Below, in pieces: positions 19,668 through 30,163 of a stretch of DNA of 44,361 nucleotides; positions within the stretch are counted from its first letter, which is position 1, and every line of letters begins with the position of its first letter. The translations under genes were made by a program, and so were the position numbers. Source of the stretch: Trichomonas tenax (lineage: Eukaryota > Parabasalia > Trichomonadida > Trichomonadidae); NCBI GenBank assembly GCA_023091735.1, contig JALKBU010000372.1, positions 1-44,361 of the forward strand, read 5' to 3'. The notes under the pieces are model-generated. The model was not told the origin of the DNA. It made no database searches and was given only the letters and a program-made list of their open reading frames with translations.

Positions 19668-21178
19668 TTTTTTTCTTTTTCTTTTTGTCGAAAAAAAAAT
19701 ATATTTTAAATTCAATGAAATGCAGTATATATGAGATATACATGGTATAGTGATTTCAAAAAAATACCATATCCTGCTCATTCGGCAGGAAAATGCTATA
19801 TTGACATTTATTATTAGTTCATTTATCATGCTTTTAATTGAATATCATTTCTCCATAGTTAGTGGATACTATTTATATTATTAGTTACAATGACTCAAAT
19901 ATGCTAACAAATTTCTCTGATGAAAACAAAAAATTTTACTTTTTTCAAACATTTAAGAGAGAGAAAATGAAATCCGAATAATGACTTGGATTTTATAATT
20001 ATTACATAATGAATGCTGATTGAGCAAATCGTTAAAATAGACATTTTCATTTTTTTTTCGTTCATTTTTGAAAAACGTTAGATTAAGGAGTAATACATAG
20101 TGAAAATGTTCCACATTATGAAAATATTTAATTTCAAATACTACCCAATGAATTACATTAAAGTTTTTACTAAGATCTGATATGATAATTTATTTATATA
20201 TTGCTTTAGTAGTTATAATTAAGAAGATGATTCCTTGTATGATACTAATAACAATGAGAAAATTAAATTTACATGAATAAGCGTAATCATCATTATTTTG
20301 TGAAAATCATCAGAAAAATTTCAACGTTTTGTTGGATTTGATTGATGTTCTGTGTATGGAGGTGCTAGAATTCGCCTGCATTTTGCGATTCTGCACTCAA
20401 ATATGAAAAATTATTGTTTTTCGTGATTGAATAACTTTGGACCTAAAATTGTTAACGGTATGATAATATTTTTATTACAGAATTGGATAGTGTATACAAT
20501 TTATTTGGAGAATATGAAGTCAAAATTAATGATCATCGTATGAATTTGTGAGATATGAAGAAATTAAGTAATTTATGAGCTGATTTTTTAAAGTTTATTG
20601 GCACTCATGTATTGCATGGTATGCGTTAATTCATGCGGAAAAGCCTCAGCTAGCAGTTTACATATGAGTTTGGGGTAAACAGCGTTGAACCAACCATTAA
20701 AAAATGAATCTGACAATATGACACGTAAACACCCAAAAAGGCAGGGGAAGTGGCTAAAGTATTGTGAAACTGGGTAATTCAATTTTACTAATATGAATTT
20801 TGCAATATGCAAATTTAAGTAGTATAATGCATACAAATCAAATGAGCACTATCTAACTAAGATAACCCCAATATACAAAGCAGATATTAACCAATGTTTT
20901 TCTATAGATTAAAATACAAAAAAAGATTCATAATGAATCAACAATGTGAATTAATTGATTGTGAACCCATTTCAACAGTTTCTGGCTCGCCTTTTTCATG
21001 TAGAGTTAATTAATTAAGTTTATCAAATATTTAAAGAAGAAAAATTGCAATTACCTTCGGTCCGCCAAAATATTTGAACAATTAAATAGCCTAAGAGAGG
21101 CCTGCAAAATGATGGGAATGTTAAAAACTCTTTCAAATCATAATCAAATTCGAGATATTTTCAAAACTTCTTATTTTA

Positions 21179-21240
21179 GTCTTCTTCTCCATACGAATGT
21201 CACCACTGGCATGATTTAGTGACATGTGTACTAAGAAGAT
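21179..21240. repeat. Imperfect inverted repeat
   Basis: TCTTCTTCTCCATACGAATG..GTCAC pairs imperfectly with GTGACATG..ACTAAGAAGA across a 15-base centre. The outer seven and inner seven bases of each arm match. Confidence 0.6.
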
Positions 21241-21284
21241 TATAAAAACAACAAGTTTTGTTGGTGATTCATGTTTCTCCAACA

Positions 21285-21377
21285 ACTGTGTGCCAATAGC
21301 ACATTAAGGCTTGAGAAATCTGATAAAAAGATCATATATACCATTGGCACACAGTGATGGATGAATTTTTATCAGAT
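21285..21377. repeat. Two interleaved perfect inverted repeats
   Basis: Arm A, ACTGTGTGCCAAT (21285-21297), matches its reverse complement at 21343-21355. Arm B, ATCTGATAAAAA (21318-21329), matches its reverse complement at 21366-21377. The order is A-B-A'-B', so both pairings cannot be nested; as RNA this is the topology of an H-type pseudoknot. Confidence 0.9.
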
Positions 21378-21625
21378 AATTTATGTTGATTTATATAATA
21401 TTGTGTTTGAGTCATTCTTCTCGTTATTCAAGCCACTACACACATGTGTAATGACTAAAGAACCGATAAGAAGGACCCAAACACAACAATTGGACGAATT
21501 TTGATTTTTCATCCCACCAGATGCCGGTTGCACAATGAAGCTTAAACATTGTGATAGCAAGTTGCACTGCATTATTACAACAAAGTATTGGCGGGAATTA
21601 ATTTCGATATTGTGGGTCGTTTTTG

Positions 21626-21720
21626 AAATGCTGTTCTATGCACTCAAAATTGATTCAGAAGCCAATAAAAATATGTGTCATTGACTTCTGAATCGATTTG
21701 GAGTGCATAGAACAACATTT
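21626..21720. repeat. Long hairpin with 41-base arms
   Basis: Arms 21626-21666 and 21680-21720 are inverted copies with four mismatches in 41 positions, around a 13-base loop. Each contains GTTCTATGCACTC and GATTCAGAAG. No coding potential. It could be a foldback (MITE-like) element or a structured transcript. Confidence 0.9.
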
Positions 21721-21900
21721 TCACTGTTTTTCACGTTTTCGCCCTACCAAATATGAAACACATTTGAGACTTTGATGTTGCGATAAAAGTGTGCTATATA
21801 ACTCAGACACACAATATTCGATGTGAGACTGTCTTGTGAATATATTATACTATGCAATCTTTAAGATACATACATTGTATTAGCAAGAAAATCATACATT

Positions 21901-21922
21901 ATTGACTCTTTAGAGTGTCAAT
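21901..21922. repeat. Short stem-loop
   Basis: ATTGAC..GTCAAT arms of six bases around TCTTTAGAGT, itself partly self-complementary. Confidence 0.6.
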
Positions 21923-22641
21923 TTTGTTGACATCACATCAACATGGAACACTTTCAATATCACTAACAGAGGCATAAAACAATTAAAAACCCATCTGCAG
22001 TATATGTGATAGATATTGTGCATGGCAAAACATAAAAAAACACAAATCTTTGAAATAATGTAATATTTCATCAAATTTAAAGTTTAAAATCTGTTAATAC
22101 TCACGTCGAATTCATATAATAAAGCTTATATAAAACACAAGCATATATGAATTCAATTATTAAACCTCAAATATAGGTTTAATCTCGTAACAAAATTTGT
22201 AAATTGCTGTGTTTACGCTATTTAATCGATGGATCAATAATATACACATCTAACCAAACACAACATTACTGTTGAATATTTTCAATTCTATAATTCTTTA
22301 AAACAATCAAATAATTAAACTTTACTAATTCATGAGCTTTCAGTAAAAAAATCGCTAGACTATACCTAGACATTTCGCTAATGAGTGAAGGTCTATAATA
22401 GCTCACATTAAAATTTGGCTTTTAACCTTAAAAATTTGATGAAAAAAGACGATAGATTAAATTTTGAGAGCTCTCATCTGTTAATATCACCATTATTCTT
22501 TAGTCTATTTAGTTCAATATTTGAATTGGTTGCGCAATTCAAAGGTACATATATCAGATTTCTCAATTCCATTTAATCTCGAATATCAAATTTCGATGGA
22601 ATAAAATTATGATTTTTAGTAACAACAAAGAAAATCAGTCT

Positions 22642-23142
22642 TCACTGGAATGAAGCAAAATCAATATCATTCAGGAAATCTATGGACATTATATCTTCTT
22701 CATCGAAAGATAAAGATGAATCAAATTTCTGTATTGGATAGAAAAAGCACTTTCTGATGGTCTTTGACTTATTCTGTTTCTCCTTCATTTGTATTGGCTT
22801 TGATAATGCCTTCGATTTTCTTAATATGCAATTAAACTTGTTCTTAATGACATTTGGAGGTCTTCTATCAAAGAACTGTGATATGATGGACCATGAATTG
22901 CCAAACTTTTGATGCAATTGTATCAACATATTTACTTCATAATCAGTGAACTCTTCTGTTCTGACATCTGGAGATATATGGGCCATCCATCGCTCTCTGC
23001 ACTGTTTTCCTGTCCTTCCTGGAATGAATGTCGCAATAAAATTCCATTTTTTGGCTCCATGCATTCCAACTGTGTCGGTCAACAGCCTGTCCTCTTTTAG
23101 TGACCACGGTGTCTTTGAAGGCAACAGATGAGTGAACTCCAT
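22642..23142 (-). CDS. Myb-like DNA-binding protein (two repeats)
   Basis: A 166-residue protein with two SANT/Myb helix-turn-helix repeats. The first runs from WSLKEDRLL (W13) through KKWNFIATFIPGRTGKQCRERW (W33, W52), a near-canonical R2. The second runs from FTDYEVNMLIQLHQKFGNSW (F65, W84) to VIKNKFNCILRK (F103), with the first and last structural Trp replaced by Phe, as is usual in R3. A basic linker and an acidic tail (SFDEEDIMSIDF) follow; the tail may activate transcription. Small two-repeat Myb proteins are a large family in trichomonads and include regulators that bind promoter elements. ATG at 23142 is used; TTTCATAAAACTCA lies just upstream but is only a loose Inr. Confidence 0.92.
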   Translation of the reverse strand: MEFTHLLPSKTPWSLKEDRLLTDTVGMHGAKKWNFIATFIPGRTGKQCRERWMAHISPDVRTEEFTDYEVNMLIQLHQKFGNSWSIISQFFDRRPPNVIKNKFNCILRKSKALSKPIQMKEKQNKSKTIRKCFFYPIQKFDSSLSFDEEDIMSIDFLNDIDFASFQ

Positions 23143-25010
23143 TGAGTTTTATGAAATTTTAGGATTTGAATAGTACTATTTTTTGTGAAGTTGTAAACAT
23201 ATCAATATTGAGAAGTGATGTTTTTTCTGATAAATTTGAAAGAGTTGGTTTTTTGTGAATTTTCTGTGTTTAGCCGAATTTTTAATAGCCTTTTGCACAC
23301 ATCTTTTAACTTTTTTGATACATTTTTCTTTTTTTTTGACAAAAGGAGAATTCCACATTAACCAGTAATTGTTTTTTTTTGATATTCATTCCTGTCATCA
23401 CTGTACTTTATGTATCCCATCAACGATGTTTATGGGGAAACTTTGAATAGTTTACATTTTTAAAATATTTTGCCAATAACTCATTGCCAAGTAAAGATAC
23501 TTCTATTTTTATAATTCGATATGCATTAGTTATATGTATTTTTTATCTACAGAAGTTATTCGATTTATTATAGTCTCCATTATGTTGATTTGAACCATCA
23601 TTTTTCCAAATTAAATCTGCTGTAACTTTATAGGTGCTTCAAATATAAACTTAGCGATAGCATACTATGAAGGTATATGAGAATGCACACAAACGTATAT
23701 CATCAATATCCAAAACAACACATTAACTTATAAACTAAAGAATTTAATTTCGATTAAGTTGGGATTTATGCCGTTTTATCATTTTAAACTGCATCTATGT
23801 TATCACATTCATCACTTACACAGCTTTTAATTATGTGAAATCGCATGAATGCGATAGAGAGCGGAGATGAGCGATTAGCCATGTTGTTTTGCTACTACTT
23901 TTCCAATATTAAACTTCAATCCGCAATAATTATAAATCTTAATGACAATAAGTATTGCGACAAAGTACTATCCTAGGAATTGTGATCTTCAATCGTAGTA
24001 CTGAAAAATATTGACAATAATCTAGCCGAACATTTTTTTCATGCCTTGACATACTAAAAGGCAAACTCAACTCGAAGAGTACTTAATACAAGCTCATGAG
24101 GTACAGCAGAATCATATACAAATGCAACAGCTGCAAAAAAGATTTAATATTAAGATGATTTTATTTTCATTACTTTTTGAATATCAATTATGATGATTAG
24201 ATCACTGATTGTGTTCACACTTCCTGACGCTGGCATTAATTCAATTCCAGATTCGTTTATATACACCCAAGAAGAGTTGAATCAGACTAAATTACAAATT
24301 GAGCAGCAATTAATCCAGATTGCAAAGAATTAGCATAAACATTCACATATTAGCTCTGGAGATAGATTTATATTCATATATTAATGAGCAGAATAAGTTC
24401 TTTAAATATAGATACATTGTGAACACCATTACAAATTAATTTGTGATTTTATTATTATGGTTATCAAGAAAACACTCTAATTTGAAAGTTTGAAAATATA
24501 TTTTTGGAATTCAAACAACCATTATTTGCAATGCATATCATTAACTTTTTATGCCGTCGGTTTTGATGTTTATATCTTCCAAATATATATATTATTATGT
24601 CAAATATCACAAATTTGATTTATCATTTCAATCATTTATTGAAATTAGTCGACCTGTTATATGTGAATGACTTTAAGTTTATAATTCAAATATATTTGCA
24701 TCATTTTTATTTATACGTGTTAAAGAAATCATAAAATTCATATATTGTATTCAAAAATCAAAGTTTGAAAGAGTTTGTCTATGCCAAACTATAGAAATTG
24801 AAATATGTATTATAATATTGATATATAATAGATATCGCTCGAATTTTTCAAACCTTATTTCATTATCCAATTTTCTTTGTCATTTTCCATGTGTTTTTAT
24901 CAAAGAATTTGTACTATATTACAATTGGAGTCTTCTATATCCTCCTATTTTCTTATGTAGTGCTTATGCTTATTAGTTTTGTTAACGTTTAAGGCGCTTT
25001 TGACAAAAGT
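23143..25010. other. Non-coding stretch with a decayed ORF
   Basis: AT-rich, no intact gene. A Lys-rich 60-codon ORF (23176-23358 minus) is probably chance. A Gln-rich ORF remnant at 24050-24333 is listed separately. Confidence 0.5.
24050..24333 (+). pseudogene. Gln-rich helical gene fragment (weak)
   Basis: Two adjoining open stretches in different frames. The first, about 45 codons, reads RQTQLEEYLIQAHEVQQNHI then MQQLQKRF. The second, from ATG at 24193, has 46 codons and reads FTLPDAGINSIPDSF then ELNQTKLQIEQQLIQIAKN before TAG. Both look like coiled-coil protein, which suggests one gene broken by a frameshift near 24190. No family recognised. Confidence 0.3.
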
Positions 25011-25295
25011 ATGGATATCCATGGAAATTGTTTTAATATTGATATCATTACTAACTTTATTGCGGTTCTTGGATTGATAATACTTTATCAATGTTTTGTT
25101 TCCTCTTCAATCAAGGATTACACGGAATTATCTCACAAGAGCCTAATTAAGATTCTACTTTTCCTTCTTTGTTTGAGTAGAATTATAACGATAATAATTA
25201 TACCTTTTATCGTTGACTCGGATTTTTATTCTTGCAAGCATATTATACAGGATCAAAAAAGACGCGCAATATTTGGAATAACATATATTATATAA
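25011..25295 (+). CDS. Small hypothetical membrane protein or fragment
   Basis: A 94-codon ORF with an ATG start and two probable membrane segments (about residues 11-31, IITNFIAVLGLIILYQCFV, and 45-67, IKILLFLLCLSRIITIII). A short polar loop contains KDYTELSHKS. No family recognised. It may be the front of a multi-pass protein whose remainder has been lost. AT-rich codons favour hydrophobic residues, so chance cannot be excluded. Confidence 0.32.
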   Translation: MDIHGNCFNIDIITNFIAVLGLIILYQCFVSSSIKDYTELSHKSLIKILLFLLCLSRIITIIIIPFIVDSDFYSCKHIIQDQKRRAIFGITYII

Positions 25296-25786
25296 TATTC
25301 CACACACTAAGTTGTTTTTGCAATTATTATATTGTTATCACAACCAAAACCCATTAAAGAAGAATTTACAAATCCCACAGTTTTATCATCTCATCTCCTT
25401 TAATCACCGATTTTTATACAAAACATTATTTATAATATTTCGAAAACAATAGACTCACAATCATTTTGGTTTTCTATATGGCAAGCTTCACAATAAGTTC
25501 TTCCTTTAACTTATATTCACTTTAAGCAAAACTAGACAAAAACTTTGCATTTTAAAAAGAAAGCGAAAGAATTCGATTTTCATTGATGAAGAAATGCATT
25601 GCTATCTTCATTGATGAAGAAATGACTTCAATCAATAAGCTATAAGTTCAATAGTTATTGAGTTAGTTGATCTTTCTTCGCCTAAGGACTGACAATACAA
25701 AAAAGAACTGCAAAAAGGTTATTGTAATCAATAACCTTATGAGTATTAATGTTAATACTAAACAAGACTTTATAACAATAAATGAG
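25296..25786. other. Intergenic stretch with small repeats
   Basis: TTCATTGATGAAGAAATG occurs at 25579-25596 and again at 25607-25624. A perfect 10-base stem, AAGGTTATTG/CAATAACCTT (25715-25738, loop TAAT), lies about 50 bases beyond the stop of the minus-strand coiled-coil gene and could form in its 3' end. No gene seen. Confidence 0.6.
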
Positions 25787-26914
25787 TTACTTTGGAACTC
25801 TAAAAACAATAGGTTTGAGGGGTATCGATGATATATCCTTATAAACATTCTCTAACGCGCGTGTTCTTATAGGATCTTGTCTTCTTGGAGAACTTGCCAT
25901 TGATAAGCTCTTCGTAGACCTCTTCGAGGCAGAAGAACCATACATACTCGTTGACTTATCGAGTTCTCGCTTTCTTTCTAAATTCTGTTTTCTAAATATG
26001 AATCTTTGCTTCAAATTCTCGCGTTTTTGCCTCAAGCTCGTCAACTGCACATTCATTTGGAACTCAAAAGTATCCATTTCGTGTTTATGTTTTTGCAATA
26101 ATTTATTTAGAGCGGCATTATAATCATTTTGCAGCGCCTCTGAATTAGCTGCTGACTCTTCTTTCTCCAAGCGAGCAATATATTTCTGTAAACGACCTGC
26201 TTCATCGAGATGATTCAAATTTACTTCATCGATTTGTCTTTTTCGTAAATTCACAAGCTGGGTCGACGCTCTGTTGTATAAACGCTGTTTGGCTGGCGAA
26301 GACCAATATTCTTGCAAATCTAAAAGATCATCTTTTTGAGAATCTAAAATTAACTTCTTCGCTTTTTTCTTTTTCTGCATGAACTCCTCCTCGAGCCCTT
26401 TCGTTTCGTCGTCGAATTTTCGCAAACTGTCGTAATAATCATCCATTTTATTTTGAAATTTCGAATCTACTTCTTGAAATCCTTGCTCTTTGACGGCTTT
26501 TTTGTAATGTATGTCGATGTACTCTATAGCTTCCTGCGTTTCCATTGAATCTTTAAATCGTTTTTTATTAATTGCTTCTTGTTTTTGTTCTTGGAGTATA
26601 TTCAGCACCTGTTCGTACTGTTGCGGTTCTAGTTTTCGTAGTGGTTTCTTTTCGTATGCAGCGTCGATATAATTTTGAATATCATCGTGTGTAAATTGTT
26701 TCGGACGTGCTGTTTTTGTAGATCTCGTTGACATTGGAGCGCTGACGGCCTTTATATCGGAATTTTGTGTTGTTTGCTTTTTATGTCTTCTTACAGATGA
26801 TTTTGATGACTTTGGAGGGTTAGGAATGAAGTATTCGTTATTTTCGAGTGCATAAAGTCTAGCGTCGAGTTGGTGAATATACGCATCTTGATATTTCTCC
26901 TTGGAAAAAGACAT
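25787..26914 (-). CDS. Coiled-coil protein, apparent relative of the 12.5-kb gene
   Basis: A 375-residue protein. The head carries basic, Ser/Thr-rich sequence (SSKSSVRRHKKQTTQ, STRSTKTARPK). A helical segment beginning FTHDDIQNYIDAAYEKKPLR lines up by position and pattern with KEELDNLINDVKQGK of the other coiled-coil protein (acidic-hydrophobic helix, short basic turn, then L..L...K..A). A long coiled coil from about residue 130 to 320 follows. The tail (SSASKRSTKSLSMASSPRRQ) is rich in potential phosphorylation sites. The function is unknown; a cytoskeletal or basal-body role is only a guess from family abundance. Start ATG at 26914. Confidence 0.75.
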   Translation of the reverse strand: MSFSKEKYQDAYIHQLDARLYALENNEYFIPNPPKSSKSSVRRHKKQTTQNSDIKAVSAPMSTRSTKTARPKQFTHDDIQNYIDAAYEKKPLRKLEPQQYEQVLNILQEQKQEAINKKRFKDSMETQEAIEYIDIHYKKAVKEQGFQEVDSKFQNKMDDYYDSLRKFDDETKGLEEEFMQKKKKAKKLILDSQKDDLLDLQEYWSSPAKQRLYNRASTQLVNLRKRQIDEVNLNHLDEAGRLQKYIARLEKEESAANSEALQNDYNAALNKLLQKHKHEMDTFEFQMNVQLTSLRQKRENLKQRFIFRKQNLERKRELDKSTSMYGSSASKRSTKSLSMASSPRRQDPIRTRALENVYKDISSIPLKPIVFRVPK

Positions 26915-27314
26915 AAATAAAAAAATTAAAAGACTTAATATTTTTGAATTGGTGTAATAACCCTCAGAAAGAAATTGTTATGCAAAAAATTGGAGTTATA
27001 TCAATTCTTTTTTGAATTATTTATATATACAATATGTGGACCCTAGATTTTGCATTTTTTTAAAAATTTAGTCTTTTCAATTTTAACCAAAATAATATGA
27101 TCGACAACATCATTTAAAAACGGTGTCAAACGCTTTAAAATACGTATGTAAATGATACCATCCATAGATGAATAACTAAATTTATGAGTGAAATATTTGT
27201 TCTAATTTCATCATTTTCACTTTGATATCTAAACATTTCCTTATAATAATTACATATACCTAATGTTATAGATAATTTGGTTAAGTTATAAAAGCACGGA
27301 TTTAATAAAACTAT
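26915..27314. other. Intergenic stretch
   Basis: AT-rich, nothing recognised. In particular there is no ABC-transporter N-terminal sequence on either strand. Confidence 0.5.
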
Positions 27315-29179
27315 TTATTGATATATCTTGTTTTTTGGATTCAGATGAATAATAACTGTAGCTTGATGATGAGTAGTAGCGGTAGTTCGATTCGACCTTA
27401 TCTTATTCTTTTCTTTCTTTGATTCTTCTGGTTTATTTTCTTCTTCCTTTAGCTTTTCCTCTTCAACTTTTGGTTTCTCTTCTTCGACTTTTGGCTCTTC
27501 TTGTTTCTTCTCTTCTTCCTTGGCTTTCTGAACGCTCCCTTCCATCTGTTTCTGCATCTGGCGCTTGACGAGTTTGTAGTAAACTCCCTCAAGTTTAACG
27601 AGAGACTCATGAGTACCTCTTTCCTTGATCTCACCTGCATCGAAGACATAGATGATGTTTGCATTCCTGATTGTTGAAAATCTGTGTGCAACAATGATGT
27701 CTGTCCTTGTTTCGAGAATCTTATCGAGCGCTGCTTGAACTTTCTTCTCAGATTCGCTGTCCAAAGCTGATGTGGCTTCATCGCAGATCAGGATGACTGG
27801 ATCTTTGATGACAGCTCTTGCGATAGCAATTCTCTGCTTCTGACCACCAGAGAGTGTGCTGCTACGGTCACCAACGAGTTGCTCTAATTGCTTTTCGAAT
27901 TTCTGAACAAGCTTCTTTGTGTTTGCTGTCTCCAAAGCATTCCAGACTTCGTCATCACTCTTATCTTTCTCGACATCATAGAGAACATTCATTCTGACAG
28001 TCTCCTGGAAGAGATTGGTTCCTGAGAAACAAGCGCCATCTTTCTATGGAGCCAATGTAGATCGGGTGTCTTAATGTCGTGTCCATCGATCGTAATGATG
28101 CCTTCTGTGACATCATAATAGCTCTCAATCAACTGAACACATGTTGACTTTCCGGAACCTGAGTGTCCAACTAAGGCTGCAATTTGTTCAGGTGCGATTT
28201 CGAACGAAACGTTGCTCAATGCCATGACAGAACGTGTTGGATATGCAAATGAAACGTTCTTGAACTCAATGTGTCCCTTGAATGGTTCATATATCTCACC
28301 GCCATCGAAGTTGATCTTCGATTGATAAGCAAGATGCTGCATGATACGAGAGCCAGTGTGAATAGCTCTTTGTTCAGCATTGAAACCGTTCATGAGCAAA
28401 ATGAGACCGAACATTGTGAAGCCGAAGCATGAGAAGAGCTGTCCAGAACCAAATCTTGAACCCTCAGAGTTATCAACTATTGTTGAGCCATAGTAAAGGC
28501 ATCCGAGAACGACAGACCATATCAGTGTCATATTGATTGTAAACATGATTGTCAGAAGGATTGTGATCGACTTTTCGTGTCCAGCGCCAATCTCTGTCTG
28601 CTCATTGAACCTCCTATCGTCCTCTTCTTCACTTTTGTAGCCTCTGACAGTTCTAATCGCGCTCAATGTTTCTTCAGCGATTGTCATTGAACGTGCAACA
28701 TATCTAAAGCGAGCCTGACCGTGCTTTGCAATATGCGGGTGGAACAATACAACAATTACTGCAACAACATAGCACAATGCTAAAGCAATTAAACCTAATT
28801 TCCAATTATACATGAAAACCAATAATGTCCCAATAGCAAACTGTCATCCCTGCTGGAATTGAGTTCCCTTAAGTGCGCCTAAGCATTCTTGCAAAACTGC
28901 GGCATCTTCACCCAATATTATCAAAAGAGCGCCAATAGGGTGAGTATCATAGAAAGAAACATCATACTTCATGATGTTCATTAAGATTTCATCTCTAACT
29001 TTAATAGAAAAGTGTGCACCAGCTCTTATCCACATAAAAGACGTCAAACCACGCGAAACGCTGGTAACAACAGCTACGCAGGCCATAATGATCATAAGCG
29101 TAACAATTCTTGACATTGGATCGTCTGTTTTCTTGATTGCATAATCGGCCATGGCATTAGTTGAATATTTCAATCGCGC
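27315..29179 (-). pseudogene. ABCB-type (MDR/P-glycoprotein-like) transporter, broken: membrane domain plus NBD
   Basis: Read from 29179 leftward: the later part of a transmembrane domain (RIVTLMIIMACVAVV; RAGAHFSIKVRDEILMNIM, KYDVSFYDTHPIGALL), an in-frame TGA (28844-28846), more membrane helices, then an ATP-binding domain. That domain has Walker A GHSGSGKST, a frameshift at about 28016-28020 just after VSQEP, signature STLSGGQKQR, Walker B ILICDEATSALD and H-loop IIVAHRFS. The C-terminus is a long Lys/Glu-rich tail (EEEKKQEEPKVEEEKPKVEE). The first membrane helices are missing: the frame stops at a TGA at 29182-29180, where the sequence changes to the plus-strand ABC fragment. Such exporters use ATP to move lipids or drugs. 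One indel, one nonsense codon and the lost N-terminus make this a pseudogene. Confidence 0.88.
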
Positions 29180-29180
29180 T

Positions 29181-29985
29181 CAAGTTTCTGCTCCAAAATT
29201 CTTCAAATTCTCAACTACCTGATCAAGGTCAACCAGAGGGGGTGAAGAGCCAGAAAAACACGTTTCTAAAAAAGTTGAATTTAGAAACGTTTCCTTCAAA
29301 TATGACTACAAATCGGGTTATGCTGTCAAAGATTTAACTTTCGTTGTCAATCCTGGAAAGACTATTGCTCTTATTGGTGAATCAGGATGCGGCAAGTCAA
29401 CAACACTTCACTTGCTCCAAAGGTTCTATGAGATCGAGAGTGGAGAAATTCTTGTTGACGATGTAAATATCACGAAATAGTCTCCAAAGTCTTTGCGTCA
29501 ACAAATTTCAATTGTTCCTCAGGGCCCAGTTCTCTTCTCAATGAGCATCAAAGATAACATCAGGTATGCTGTTCCAGACGCTGATGATCATGCAGTTGCT
29601 CAATCAGCGCAGACAGGTAATGCACATCCATTCATTATGACATTCCCCGATAACTACAAAACTGATGTCGAACCTTCATCTTTGTCAGGAGGCCAAAAGC
29701 AACGTATCTGTATATCGAGAGCTATTCTTGTTGGTTTTCCAATCTTGCTGTTGGATGAAACAACTGCTGCTCTTGATGCAGAATCAGAAAAGCTTGTTCA
29801 AACTTCTCTTGAGATCCAAAAAAGGAAAGACAGCCATCCTTGTTGCACGCAGACTTGCGACAGTTATTAACGCAGACATGATCCTTTTTTTCAAGGATGG
29901 CCATGTCTTGGAGAGCAGAAAACATGCAGAATTGATGGCGAAGAACGGAATTTATGCTGATCTCGTCAGATTCCAACTTCAATAA
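29181..29985 (+). pseudogene. ABC transporter C-terminal nucleotide-binding domain fragment
   Basis: On the opposite strand from the neighbouring ABC pseudogene, starting at the same junction. It shows KKVEFRNVSFKYDYKSGYAV, Walker A GESGCGKST, a TAG at 29478-29480 where the family has Trp or another residue (NITK-stop-SPKSLRQQ), Q-loop IVPQGPVLFSMS, signature SSLSGGQKQR, Walker B ILLLDETTAALD, then a one-base frameshift at about 29818. The next frame gives KGKTAILVARRLATV and ends YADLVRFQLQ. The H-loop His is Arg (VARR for VAHR). Another TGA at 29220 and a probable indel at the GGGGG run (about 29238) precede it. It resembles the second NBD of a full ABCB transporter, without its membrane domain. 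Confidence 0.88.
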
Positions 29986-30163
29986 TTTAGTTCGATCAAT
30001 AAAAAAAAGATAGAGAGATTTTTTAATTACTTTATTGGTAAAAATTTAGAGTGTTATGAAAGGTGATATTAAGATGGATTTGATTAAGTATGGATATCTT
30101 GTTACAGAGCAAGTTCTGTCCTCACTAAATGAAAATGAGCATTCAGAATTAAATGCTTGACTG

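Larger units (their letters stand above)
19408..20778. repeat. 27-base perfect inverted pair, 1.3 kb apart
   Basis: 19408-19434 (begins ATTACCCAGTTTCACAATAC) is the exact reverse complement of 20752-20778. Similarity ends abruptly on both sides apart from one further matching base. The arms could be ends of an element or inverted fragments of another repeat. Confidence 0.85.
19284..22641. other. 3.4-kb non-coding region rich in inverted repeats
   Basis: No convincing gene on either strand. It holds a T24 run, a B-box-like element, a 27-base distant inverted pair and a cluster of stem-loops at 21.18-21.92 kb, listed separately. Short ORFs here (for example 20588-20836 minus) look like chance. 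Confidence 0.55.

Noticed and set aside
20588..20836. HELTH zinc-protease motif in an 82-codon minus-strand ORF
   Set aside because: It lies 15 residues from the end of a short ORF with no leishmanolysin-like or other protease context; most likely chance.
21901..21985. Trichomonad-type intron 3' signal (ACTAACAG at about 21962)
   Set aside because: It only partly matches the conserved 12-base branch/acceptor motif and there is no coding sequence or 5' splice signal nearby.
23176..23358. 60-codon Lys-rich ORF upstream of the Myb gene
   Set aside because: It is low-complexity, sits in the Myb promoter region, and shows no recognisable family.
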